Assembly: GCA_021234155.1 (NCBI GenBank) | Contig: JAJEKV010000028.1 | Location: 1,673,199 to 1,737,198, forward strand | DNA from: Isoetes taiwanensis | Lineage: Eukaryota > Streptophyta > Lycopodiopsida > Isoetales > Isoetaceae | DNA length: 64,000 nucleotides | Reading direction: 5' to 3' | Shown: positions 34,782 through 45,214 of the stretch, in pieces | How the letters are laid out: each line of letters begins with the position of its first letter | Position numbering within the stretch: position 1 is the stretch's first letter | Program-made: the position numbers and the translations under genes | The notes under the pieces: generated by a model | Database searches by the model: none | What the model was told of the DNA's origin: nothing | What the model saw: the letters and a program-made list of their open reading frames with translations, nothing else

Positions 34782-35340
34782 CGCATTTGGGAACAAAATC
34801 ATTGGGAATGGAAGGCGGTGGAAGATCAATCGGCCACTTCAAATTCAATGGAGCTCTCAATATCTTGTACGGGTATGGATGACAGAACTTTTAATGTGGA
34901 GAAAGATTGGACATTATTCGAGTGCAGGAAACTAGTAGAGTCATTTTGTTGTTATGATGGATAATGATAGAGTAGATAGGTGTTCATGATCAATGTGATG
35001 TAATTTCTTTCACTAAAGTGCAACAAAAAAAAAGTTGAGAATACTGATTGAAATCAGGTTTGAATCTTGATACTCTAAAATGCATGTCAGCAAGCTCTTT
35101 CCTTCATGAATTTAGCAACTTTTCAGCTTGAATTTAGTCACGAAGTTTTCTGATTGTTTGTTCTATGTTTCACTTGCTTGTTTGTATCCAGACAACCATG
35201 ATTCAGCGAATTGAAGATAAGAATAAGTTCTAAGTTTCATATGTTCTAAGTTTATGATTCCAGAATATTACAAGTGTAGATGAGTACTAAACCTGATATT
35301 GACTCCGAATTGTAAGTAATAAACAAGTTTTACTAAATGG
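34782..35340. other. No gene seen
   Basis: AT-rich DNA between the unrecognised gene and the tandem repeat, with no coding motif. Confidence 0.4.
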
Positions 35341-35790
35341 GTTAAATACTAAACAAGTCTTACATGATTCAAGTCTGTTATTGCAAATACTCGTGCTAAA
35401 TTCAAATTATATGACTGTTATACCAGTTGCAAATTAAATACCAAACAAGGTTTACATGATTCCAGTCTGTACTTCCAAATACTTGTGTCAAATTCATGTT
35501 GCATGTCTTATACTAGTTGCAAGTTAAATACCAAACAGGTTTTACATGATTCTTAAGTCTGTTATTGCAAATAATTGTGCCAAATTCAAGTTGCAAGTTA
35601 AATACCAAACAGGGTTTACATGATTCCAGTATGTACTTCCAAATACTTGTGCCAAATTCAAGTTGCATGTCTTATATCAGTTGCAAGTTAAATACCAAAC
35701 AGGGTTATATGATTTTTAAGTCTGTTATTTTCCTGTCTTTTCCAAGTACTTGTGTGAAATTCCTATATGTACTTCCAAGTACTTGTGTGT
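35341..35790. repeat. Tandem repeat, about five units of 76-91 bp
   Basis: The anchor TTAAATACCAAACA (first copy TTAAATACTAAACA) occurs at about 35342, 35433, 35523, 35599 and 35688. Each is followed by ACATGATTC- and AAGTCTG-like words, then CAAATACTTGTG and AAATTCAAGTTGCA. Units vary by indels and substitutions. It is a minisatellite-like array, not a CRISPR: unit ends are not conserved and there are no unique spacers. Confidence 0.75.
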
Positions 35791-36168
35791 AATTCAAGTT
35801 GGAAACAGTAACAGTAAAAGAACAATAACAGTAGAAAAGAATAGACAGTTTAGTCAACTAAAAGAACCGTGGAAACTAAAAGAACAGTAACAGTACAAAA
35901 AGGGTTACATAAAACAATTACTGAAAGTATTTACAAGAATAGTTTCAGAAAAAAAAGTCTTGTCATTTACTGAAAAAGTCATGTACAAAGCTTTTTCATA
36001 AAAAAATTGTTACAAGGACGCTTGACAAAAATAGTTTAGCCATCATGCTTCTTCTGTGAAGTATGCAAAACATACAAATGAAAGATGAGCCCGGATAAAA
36101 AAAAAACACAAATCTATAAACTAATATATAAGCTGATGGCAGGGTTGATCTTTAGGCCGAAGGCATCC
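35791..36168. other. No gene seen
   Basis: AT-rich with repeated AACAGTAACAGTA words near 35805-35900. No coding region is supported. Confidence 0.4.
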
Positions 36169-36410
36169 TCAGCTCGATATGAGGTCATCTTCCATGGCAT
36201 ACATCTTCATCTCCAAGAGACGCACCTGATCTGGGTAAGCTTGATCAACCCATTCAAGGACCCTACAAAAACAGACAGCTCCAGCCTCAATAATCTTCTC
36301 AACTTCTGGAGGCGTGAACCTAGTCACCACTGTAACCTGATGGCCTCCACTTGAAGAGACTGACTCGGATCGAGCCGAAGCCGAACTCGCAGGAACAATA
36401 GATGGAGTAG
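36169..36410 (-). CDS. Unrecognised C-terminal exon
   Basis: I do not recognise the protein. The minus-strand frame starts in a Ser/Ala-rich stretch (PASSASARSES), then reads VTRFTPPEVEKIIEAGAVCF, then RVLEWVDQAYPDQVRLLEMK, ending at TGA (36169-36171). The mix of a low-complexity linker and a compact amphipathic C-terminus looks like real coding sequence. A related frame (36574-36320, LTVGEQLPLSPQKVDFSREV) may be the upstream part in another phase. No neighbour gives a function. Confidence 0.4.
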
Positions 36411-36574
36411 GTGCAGATTATGTTTGTCCTGGTCATGGAGCTCGAAATCAGGGCAGGCAGACGAACGGATTGGTGCTGAAGTGACGAGGACATTGTTAAA
36501 TCAGCAGATTCGACCTCACGAGAAAAGTCTACCTTTTGAGGGGAAAGGGGGAGTTGCTCACCGACTGTCAACAT

Positions 36575-39559
36575 GATGCCTTTCTTGAATACGAGTAGGA
36601 GGATTTTGTCTGTGAAATAGCAGAGTACTTCTCATATGAAGGACAACAATGTTTGATATTGAGGTGTATAATCCCATCAGATACAGTCTCCAGCAACGGA
36701 CCCTAGCAACAGAAGACGAATTTCAGGCCATCCAAGAGAATTCTACGAAACAAGATGTTCCTGCATAAGTGCGATTTATCTGTGTTTTGAGATTAGCAGA
36801 TAAATCCGCTTCTTGAGGCTAGTTGAGAGAGCCCCCCTTAGAGTATTTATAGCCTTGTTGCATTCCTCTCATTTTCATCAGCCGTCTTTGAGCCTCCCCC
36901 TTTGTGGTCGCGATGGCCCACCCCGCCTTTTTAAGTTGGAGCCCTGCATTGTAACCCTGCGTTATTGAAGTTTTCTTGTAGTCAATGTCTTAGTTTTTCA
37001 TGTTGATTGGCTCATTGGTCGACTTCTTGATCTTGCGATGGTGTCTTATACGATGGGCTGGGAGGCTCTCATGCCAAGCATTATTGTTGGGGCAGCTCTT
37101 ATGTCTTGAATGTTGGTATTTAAGTGGGCGACGATGTTGCAGTCCCTTGCGCCATGCTGGTGGGCCCTTGTGTGCCAAAGACATGGCGGCTTTTGTGCCA
37201 AGATTGGGGTCCTCGTACCAGGGTTTCTTTGTTCCTTTTGCAGATTTACTCAAAGATGGATGTGGAAACATCCTTTGCGAGTTTTGCAAGAATCTTGGCA
37301 TGTTGGGGTCGTGTTGGATATTAGCAACGAAGGCCTACAAGTCTTTATGAGCTTATTTTGAGTTTTGAATCCTTTGTGGCACTTTGATGCCTTTTGTATG
37401 CCCAAAAAGGCCGGTGTGCATGAGGGGTCATTAGAAGTGAAAAATTATTATACTGCTATTTGGACATAAAGGGGAGGGCCACATGGTCGCAAGGCAATAC
37501 GTTAAGTATGATAGTGCATGACAACCATTGGGCAAATTGATGTCAAGCGGGGTGCACTCATATTTAAGGAGGGATATGCCATCTATGTTCAAGCGGTAGC
37601 AAAAAACCCCCGTATACAGATTTTTAAGAAGCAAATTTTGACCCCTTCAGAATAAATTTACCTAGGCTAATGCCAAAGCTATAAAAAAAGGAATCCCTAT
37701 CGAACATATATATATGTAAACGAGGTAGAAAAAACACCCTCTTCGTGCATGCAGATAGGTTATACGATAGGTTATACGTAAAAAACGGTGAATCCCCCTT
37801 GATTGGTGTATTGTACTAATGGTATAATACAAGAATGGTCAAATATATTATGGGACACATAATATATCCCCTAGCCTAGGCGCAAATACCTTAACATGTT
37901 ATATTTAATATGTTAAGTGTGTAGGCCATTAAGGTTATACATATGTGGCACATGTCTAGTTACATGTGTGACGCATGTATAAGTAATAGCACCCAATGCT
38001 ATAAAGGTATAGTTGGGACCCATTTGCCAAGTGGCAGGGTGCAATTGGGGCCGGCAAAGCAACCTGATCTTATAACCCCAGACTAGCGAGTCCCATGCTA
38101 GTACATGCGCAACATTTCCATGGCAAAATCAGATAGGAAAGTATCCTTCAGAGAAATAGTCATCGCATGGTTTTCAAACTCCAATACAATGTGGCAAATT
38201 CCTTGATAGTATTCGAAAGAAAAAGAGGGATGAATGCATCAGTTGGAAATTGTATTTCTAGTGCTTATAACCAGGCCACCGAATGCATGATTGCGCGTTC
38301 GTAATGTAAGCGGCCCTAGCTAAACTTCAGGGGTGGAAATTACCAACGAAAATCGAAGATATTTACGACATACCACATTGGCAGCATCCATAAGGACATA
38401 TGACGGATCTCCAAAGACTTGAACACAAGATCTCTTAATTGCTAATCCAATGGACTAGCCACTAGACCAAATAAGAGGAGGAGGCCAAAGATCATATAGA
38501 GGGTGAGTGAAGAATATTTGTTGCAATTGAAATAGAAAGTGTCATTTTGTGCGTCATTGTTGAATATGACTTTGCATGTGTACACTTGTCAATTCCTTGC
38601 CTTGCATGGCATTTTATTGCATCTTGGTGTTTCCTAACACATTTTCATAATCAAGTATAATCTTCGGAGAGGTGATAATGGGAGTACATATTGCAACCCA
38701 ACACAAAGAGCACAAATGTATGTTTTTTAGTTCATTGTTGTCTTTTGGCTGATAATGGCAAAGAATATCCTCCATATATTATGGATGTTGCAAAGTTTTG
38801 TGGCTCGAACACTTCATGTGCCCTAACAAAGCCGCAAAGCACTATCTTCATTTTGTTGGTTGGTTGGTTATTTGCCATGGGTCTTCAATTTACAGAACAA
38901 GCTACATATTACCATGTACTCTTTTTTCTTGATCTTCCAAAGACTGTGGAGAACCTACCCTTTTTGCAAAGCCTATTGTATTATCTTTCTCCTGGCAACT
39001 TTATGATTGCATACAAATTCGGCCATGGGCCTTTACAGTAAGTTGGAAAGTTCTCTTTCAAATCCATTTAGCTCATTTGCATTTTGTAATTGTGATCGAG
39101 AAGATATTCTAGGTTCTATGATCTGTTTAGCTTGGCCAGCAAGTTGTATTGGAGCACAACGCTATAGTCAAATGGCCCTACAAATAAGTGCACATTTTCT
39201 GCAACAAAAATTTCAACCGGCCTTTTGCTAACCAAAGGCTCCATTCCAGGTCTGTGTGATCAGTGCTTTTACTTGGTGCATGCTTTTCAAATGAGTTCTA
39301 GAACATACCATTTGGCATATATGATCTGCAAACATATTATTAGATTTACATGTGTTTGCATTTGGCTATTTAGCATATAACATATTACAAGAATAAGGCT
39401 TTTGTAGCAACATCTATTACTGGGAGCCAAATAAATTGATATTTTCCCAGATTCAATCCCTTGTCTGCTTTAGTCAAAATAGCTTGCAAAGAAGACTTCG
39501 AATCTTTTAGATCATGCGTTTTGAATTTCATATACAATGTTGGAAGACAGAAGAAGAAC
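36575..39559. other. No supported gene
   Basis: No recognisable coding exon in about 3 kb. Frames at 37000-37361 overlap in all phases and look random, and the frame at 38691-39041 is open but without motif. The word GATAGGTTATAC is repeated around 37755-37775. The lowered, non-repetitive composition suggests old intergenic DNA. Confidence 0.4.
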
Positions 39560-40310
39560 TTATCCTTTAAATTTTTGGATATCTTCTGATGTGCATTCCT
39601 CCCTACGAAAGAGCACAAAAAAATTGAGATGCAAAAATATAATACCCGATAACATTCATCTCCACTTACTTGGGTTCATCAAGTGATAGTGTGGAATTTA
39701 TTCCATCCTGAATAGTGCTGGGGATTTCCTCCTGACCAGGCATAGCAATATTGGCAATTGAGTTATCAATATGCTCATCTATTACTGAAGTTTCTTTGTT
39801 AGAATCCCCTCCATCTGATAGTTTCTTAGCCCTCACTGTGAAAATAGGTCAAATTCCTAATAAAAAATTCAACAAAAATAATATGAAATAAATTTCTTGC
39901 TTTTCATTGTCTCTTCTAGCTCGAGCAATCTGTCTTTCTGCATTTGAAGAGAAGTTAACTCATTCCGAATAGTCCTAGCTCCCTCGCTAGCAGTTGGTGT
40001 ATCAATAGTAATAACCTTCTCCCTTACTAGAGAAGATGTATCAGTCTCAGCTTTTTGGACATCAAGGCTATCTAGATCGTCGTCATTTGCTGTGATATTA
40101 GCTACTTTCTCTGCAATAAAGAAACATGGTTCAATTATATGCATCTGACAAGCTTGAATGACTACAAGCATTACCTATTGTGCATGTAGGCTTGATGTCT
40201 TCGTATGCAGTTACTGTTGGCCTTTGCAAACCTGCATTATGTACAGCATGCTGCATGGCTTGCATCATATACATTTGAAGCAACTTTTTCATAAACTGCT
40301 TACATACATG
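39560..40310 (-). pseudogene. 3' end of an unrecognised acidic coiled-coil gene, four exons
   Basis: Four exons join in phase on the minus strand: about 40310-40175 (KKLLQMYMMQAMQHAVHNAG), 40110-39901 (EKVANITANDDDLDSLDV and LTSLQMQKDRLLELEETMK), 39835-39670 (RAKKLSDGGDSNKETSVIDE) and 39602-39560 (EECTSEDIQKFKG, stop). Introns use GTAATG..CAG, GCAAG..CAG and GTAAGT..TAG. The middle one would be a GC-AG intron. The product is acidic with a coiled-coil segment; the family is unknown. Upstream, the first exon meets an L1 3' scrap with a poly(T) run at 40331. It probably belongs to the interrupted gene that continues to 44850. Confidence 0.5.
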
Positions 40311-40328
40311 CTTGTTGCACTGGATAAG

Positions 40329-40457
40329 GGTTTTTTTTTTTTTTTTTTTTTTTGAGGGACGAAAAGCAAGTTTATTAATCACAGATAAACATTCCAAGAT
40401 GTACAAAACAAAAGACAATGCTCCCGAAGCACGAGCCTGAGCCCGAAGCATTATGTA
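40329..40457 (-). mobile_element. Short L1-type LINE 3' end
   Basis: A T-run at about 40331-40353 followed by GAGGGACGAAAAGCAAGTTT is the reverse complement of a LINE 3' end with poly(A). It closely resembles the tail of the larger L1 at 41363 (T-run, GAAGGACGACAAATT). Only about 130 bases are present, a severely 5'-truncated insertion. Confidence 0.6.
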
Positions 40458-40458
40458 C

Positions 40459-40690
40459 TCACTCTAGCATAGGAATAGAATAGAATAGATTTTTAGCGTC
40501 CACGGAGACCGACTGGCCTATGGGACCCAAACAAAGAGAGCGACAAACGATACTGACAGGGATTAACCCCCTAAAAGTTTTCGAGGGAAAAACCTTAGCA
40601 GTAATAAGTCTGCTGGCATGCTGTAGAATTGTGTAAGACAGTTCAATGTGTATGAGATGCATAATAATATGCAACATGATGAAAAAAAAC
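40459..40690 (-). mobile_element. LINE-A 3' UTR fragment with (GAATA)n tail
   Basis: The stretch TTTTTAGCGTCCACGGAGACC, then GGCCTATGGGACCCA and AGGGAAAAACCTTAGCAGTA parallels 52507-52640, the 3' end of the LINE-A copy at 52.4-55.25 kb (TCGTCCACTGAGACC, GGCCTATGGGACCCA, AGGGAAAAACCGTGGCAGTA). It has the same microsatellite-like tail, here GAATA repeats at 40468-40484. It is a second, 5'-truncated copy of the same family. Confidence 0.7.
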
Positions 40691-41190
40691 GCATAAAGAG
40701 AGAAGCATTACAACATGCACTAGCAGCATGAAGAACTAATGCAAAAATAGATTTATATATATGGAAGTAGTGAATGCAACATCTGCAAATTGAAGCTTAA
40801 AACTGCAACCTCATGACTGTAACTAAAAATATGGAATATTACAAAATGAACCTGCATCACCAAACTATTAACACAGCTAACACATGCATGTTCATACTAT
40901 GTGCAAGATATATCATGCAATCTAAATAAAGAAATGTACTATGCATGCATATTAAAAAACATTACCTTGGAGTCATAGTGCACATGTATGCAGTCTGACA
41001 GGAGAGACAAAGAAAGCGGTATCATGAAGATATGGAACTAAGTGCACCATGTCTAATCCAATAACAAAACGATGTCCACAAAACAAGCAATTGTCTATTG
41101 ATGCTACTGCGGCAGTCATATCATGCTTCTGAACATGTGTAATAGAAGGGCTTAGAACAAGAATGAGATTCCATAAATTGCAGCAATTCA
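40691..41190. other. Mostly non-coding; possible decayed exon of the interrupted gene
   Basis: A minus-strand frame (41191-40973) reads CLFCGHRFVIGLDMVHLVPY, which could be a zinc-binding exon continuing the coiled-coil gene and ending at a GTAATG donor near 40968. This is weak. The remaining stretch to 40690 is AT-rich. Confidence 0.3.
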
Positions 41191-41362
41191 TCCACTTTTG
41201 TTATCTTGTCATTACTGTTTGCCAGTGCAGCCTGCAACTCATGGATTTCTGATGAAATTTTTAGCCTCTGTTTTGGCTAGGGTTAATTTAACTTCCATAT
41301 TATGAATAGTCTCCATTGCAGATCATGGATAGTCCTCCCAAATTTTCAAATCATGGAAGAGC
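41191..41362 (-). pseudogene. Coiled-coil segment of the interrupted gene
   Basis: The minus strand reads LFHDLKIWEDYP, a stop, then METIHNMEVKLTLAKTEAK and, after a frame change, SSEIHELQAALANSNDKITK. Heptad-like spacing of leucines suggests a coiled coil. The upstream part of the same reading frame lies at 43327-43788, on the far side of an L1 insertion. Removing the LINE and one copy of its target duplication joins MEL to LFHDL in frame. The protein family is unknown. Confidence 0.5.
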
Positions 41363-43316
41363 TTTTTTTTTTTTTTTTTTTGAAGGACGACAAATTCTTA
41401 TTCAATATTCCAGAAGAAGTACACACATAGATGTAGAGATTGAATAAAATCTCAGCCAGACAAAAGATAATCCAGCGAGTCGCGATCCTTGTCTATGCAT
41501 AAGATAAGATACCCAAATATTCCTAAAAAATCAAGCGTTTTTTCTCAGGAGCAAGCTGAGAACATAGGTATGCCTTCACCAATCTGTCTTGCGCCTCGTG
41601 AAGAAGTTGGTCGACACTAATTGATAAGCCTTTAAAGATACACAACCGCCTTCTTTTCCAAACAGACCACAACAATCAGCCTGAAGCTAAGTGGAAAGCC
41701 TGTTGCTGCAAGCTGTTCCAAGTGGAAGGATAAATGGCGAGAAGCACTTGCTGGCTCGTCAAGGCCATGTGGAAGAGAGATAGTAACCATGACCAAACTG
41801 GCTGAACTTGGTCACATAGAAAGAAGCAGCGCTCGAGACTCTCAACTTCCCGCTTACACAGTGGGCAGAGTTCTGAAATGCGGGGATAAAACTTATGAAC
41901 CAGCACATTAACCCGCAGACATCTGTGAAGGAGTTGCCACCATAAGGTAGAAACTTTGGGATGCAACAATTTATTCCAGACCCAGGACCACATACGCTTC
42001 CACTAAAGAGGGGGGATACGAAGCTGCCAACCAGCCCGAGGAGGGACAATGTCAACATCAACCAGCGTTTGATATAACAAATGCACAAGATGTTGTGCAT
42101 TAACAATTTGGGGACCAGTCCAAATAGGCACATCAACTGATTGTGAAGGCGCGTCTGGCAGAATGTCAGCCAGCTTTTGCCACAGAGCTCTGTCCCATCG
42201 AGATAGCATAAACTTAGTCTGAAAAGCATCCCAAGTCAACAAGTGTCCAGCCTCATACCAAACACCAACTGTGAGAATACTAACAAGCCTCCAACACCAC
42301 TGAGTCAATGGATGTACAGTAGTACACAGAGGCATGTGATTATCCAGAGGAATCCACCAGCACAGAGAACCTACCTGTGGACACACACCTGGATTAATCT
42401 TAAATAGTACACGAACTGCCTCCCAAGAATCAAGCAGTCCCTTCAAGAAGGGGGAAGCATTCGGATATGGACGAAGCTGATAAAAGAGACACCAAGAAAG
42501 AACTGCCCTAAGTGTCAGTTTCCCAAAAGAGATACACTGTCCAAGTGCTTGCGCAACTCATTCCAGGCGAATGTACTATACCCACCAAGTAGCGACAAAT
42601 GAACTTAGATATCATAATTTTACTCTGTAAATGAAAGTCAATCATACCTAGACCTCCAGCAAATTTTGGTTTGATACATGTGGACCAAGCGACCTTCACA
42701 ACTACACCTGTCTCAACACTCGCCCAAATGAAGTTATGGACAATTGCGACAACCTCTTGAAACTTTGTTTGTGAGGTAAGCACAACAGATGCCATATACA
42801 CATGAGTGTTGCTGAGAACTTGCTTAGCAACTACTATCCGCCCTGCCAGAGAAAGCTTAGCTGTAATCCACCAAAAAAGATGCTTACGCAGGCCTTCCAT
42901 ATAACATCCCATGCATCTGAAGTAGAGATATGTATACCTACAGGAATGCCCAAGAGTTTAGTGGCCTTCCCTTGAGGAAACACTTTCCATGGATACTCGT
43001 AAACACAGGGAGGAACATCCACGTCCAAAGTCCATAAAGCAGAGAACTTTAGCCACCCAACAAGAACCCTTGATGCCAGGGAGAAAGAGTCCAGCAAAAG
43101 CTTAGCATTCTGAAGATTATCATCCTCAGCTTCCAAATCCCAATGCCAGAAGGCATTTTTATAGGAAATTTCAATCTATACTGTCATAGGCGTTAGCAAA
43201 ATCCAATTTGAGATATACAATGTGCTGACCCTTTAGCCGCGCCCAATACATCCCCTCATAAGCTGCGGCCACATTATCAAGAATACAGTGCTTAGGTAAA
43301 ACCCTTAACTACAGAA
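41363..43316 (-). mobile_element. L1-type LINE inserted in the coiled-coil gene, internally deleted
   Basis: Read on the minus strand from about 43290: ILDNVAAAYEGMYWARLKG and YLKLDFANAYDS (RT motif A region), then a jump over the catalytic YxDD to DNLQNAKLLLDSFSLASRVL, then KLSLAGRIVVAKQVLSNT, AWSTCIKPKFAGGLGM, and a zf-RVT-like end with LCPLCKREVESLERCFFLC (41676-41993). It ends in a T-run at 41363-41381. GGATAGAGCT at 43317-43326 and GGAAGAGCT at 41355-41363 look like its target duplication. It is 5'-truncated, lacks the RT active site and contains frameshifts. Confidence 0.8.
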
Positions 43317-43326
43317 GGATAGAGCT

Positions 43327-43788
43327 CCATTTTTTCTCCAAACATTGCACTTATTCTTGTAATATTTTTTTTATTACATCCCATCTCATGACTTTGCTTG
43401 CTTGATATACAATGACCTGCATCTCTCATCCTTTGTCGTTGGTCTTTTCCATATGGAAAAGCTGCATTTATCATACTTCAAACATTGGAAATTCTTGTGG
43501 TCAGTAAATCTTTATTAGCATCTGAATCCTTCTTTGAAAACTCTTTTGCAATGTTTCTCAAGTCCATCCAATCCACCTTCTTCCAACCTTGTGGAATGCA
43601 AAAGCTTTAGCAAAGTAATCTCGAATGATGTGATTGTTCACTATTTTTCCTATCCAACACTGACCTATACAAATCCACAAATTCTGACTTAAATTTTGGC
43701 TAAACAAGATACTGTGGATAGCCTCTGTTTGGCTTCTCTATTTTTTTCCCAAACTGCTTCCGTAATCTTATCCAATCTTTGAAGAATA
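43327..43788 (-). pseudogene. Middle part of the interrupted gene (one frame, three stops)
   Basis: A single minus-strand frame runs about 150 codons with only three stops: DWIRLRKQFGKKIEKPNRGY, KFKSEFVDLYRSVLDRKNSE, WKKVDWMDLRNIAKEFSKKD, NAAFPYGKDQRQRMRDAGH and ITRISAMFGEKMEL. I do not recognise the family. The basic and acidic helices and the aromatic-rich WKKVDWMDLR motif suggest a DNA-associated or transposon-derived protein, but that is inference. It is bounded by a hAT-type MITE on the right and an L1 on the left, both of which interrupt this same frame. Confidence 0.5.
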
Positions 43789-43796
43789 GTTTGACC

Positions 43797-44743
43797 TAGT
43801 GTTGTTTACATACCCGTATGTTATGTTTACATACGTCCCGTACCTTCCTCACAGTACTAGACGTACTATACCTATAAGTTGACTGGTCAAATCGAGCTAT
43901 TATTTTATTAATACCGTACTTAACGTATTAATATGTACAATACGTATAATACATACTTTAAGAAAAAAAGTGTCCAAATGACATTAGACCAATAAAATTG
44001 GTAAAATTATACATAGGAAAAATACATCATTACATATTACAGAACAGGAGTAAAAACATACATTAGGAGACTTTAGACATTAGGGAATTATGGAATTGTA
44101 GTTTAAAACAAAAGAAAAGAAAAGAAAAAAGAACAACCAATCTGCTTTGAAAGAAAAACCCAAAGCCTCTGCGTTTTCCTCCTCTTTCTTTTTACCCTAG
44201 CCACTGAATTGGAATGGAGGTGGAGTTGCAGACCCATCTTTCTCCTTGTTTTGTCATGTCAGGAGGCAGACCTTCTCCTTAATACTTCAGTAGCTTGCAT
44301 TCATGCCAAGAAATAAATACAGAGGTTAGCAGCGGTTAATAGCTTCGGAGGCAACAAATGAGTAACAATTACTTAAATTTATTTGTCTGTGAGTGTAGAT
44401 TGCAAACTAGAATATGAAGAGATATAACTCTTAAATAAACATATTTTGGATTGAAGACTTTGAGAAATATTTAATTTTCTAGAGTAATATATTCTGGTTA
44501 ATTATTTAAAACTTAAAGTTCTTCATAGTTGTTGTTATTGTAACTATTTCAACTACAATACAAGAAATAATAGTTCTAAAAAATTACAGGAAATATTTAA
44601 TGTACGGTACGTAAAGTACGTATTTTATGTATTTAATAAGTATCTTATAATTTTAAAAAACGTATTTAAAGTACTTTTAAAAGGTATTAATACATTATGT
44701 ACGTATAATACTCGTACCGTACTAAACGTACCTGACAACACTG
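43797..44743. mobile_element. hAT-type MITE, 947 bp, with 8-bp target duplication
   Basis: The left end TAGTGTTGTTTACATAC pairs with the reverse complement of the right end (CAGTGTTGTCAGGTACG). Flanking words GTTTGACC (43789-43796) and GTTCGACC (44744-44751) match at 7 of 8 bases, the hAT target length. The interior is AT-rich, without a gene, and full of CGTACGTAT-like words near both ends. Removing the element and one duplication joins GNQV to KLFFKDW in one reading frame, which confirms the boundaries. Confidence 0.75.
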
Positions 44744-44850
44744 GTTCGACCTGATTTCCTCTCACACGATCTGCCCTTATCTCTTCAGGTTCATCATAAA
44801 TCTTCATGTACTTAGATTTTGTAGCAGGTAGGGATGCCAATCTCCTTTTC
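44744..44850 (-). pseudogene. Upstream part of the interrupted gene
   Basis: The minus-strand frame reads YMKIYDEPEEIRADRVRGNQ and runs into the MITE; it resumes at 43788. Further upstream (44850-45008) the frame stays open (AKTKRRLASLPATKS) but becomes less convincing. The start codon was not found. The family is unknown. Confidence 0.45.
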
Positions 44851-45214
44851 GTTTTTGCACATGATAGGGATGTCAATCTCTTCTTTGCAATGGCAAATGG
44901 TGGGGATGAAAAAAAAAAAATTCCCCTTATTCTAGAAAATTTCCGAAAGCGAGCAAATTGGAAACATGTGATGTTTCCATATTCTTGATCATGGCTCAAC
45001 AAAACCACCTGAAACTCGAAGAAGAAGAACTCGAAGCAGGAAGCGAAAAAATTTCTCCCTCCAAATCAAGAAAGAAACAGTTTTCCCCTGAGTGTACGTA
45101 ATGTTTGGTTGTATAGTTAGGGCAAGAATAAGTATACAAAATTCGAATTCTAAACTACATATTGTACAGTTTAATGCAAAAACAAAAGCCCAAAAAAACA
45201 GCACCCTTTCATGC

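Noticed and set aside
35341-35790. CRISPR-like array
   Set aside because: Units are long, degenerate and contiguous with no unique spacers, and the DNA is a plant nuclear sequence.
38691-39041. 116-codon ORF (SNTSCALTKPQ...) as a membrane protein gene
   Set aside because: Hydrophobic residues are scattered, no motif or splice context was found, and the composition matches the AT-rich flanks.
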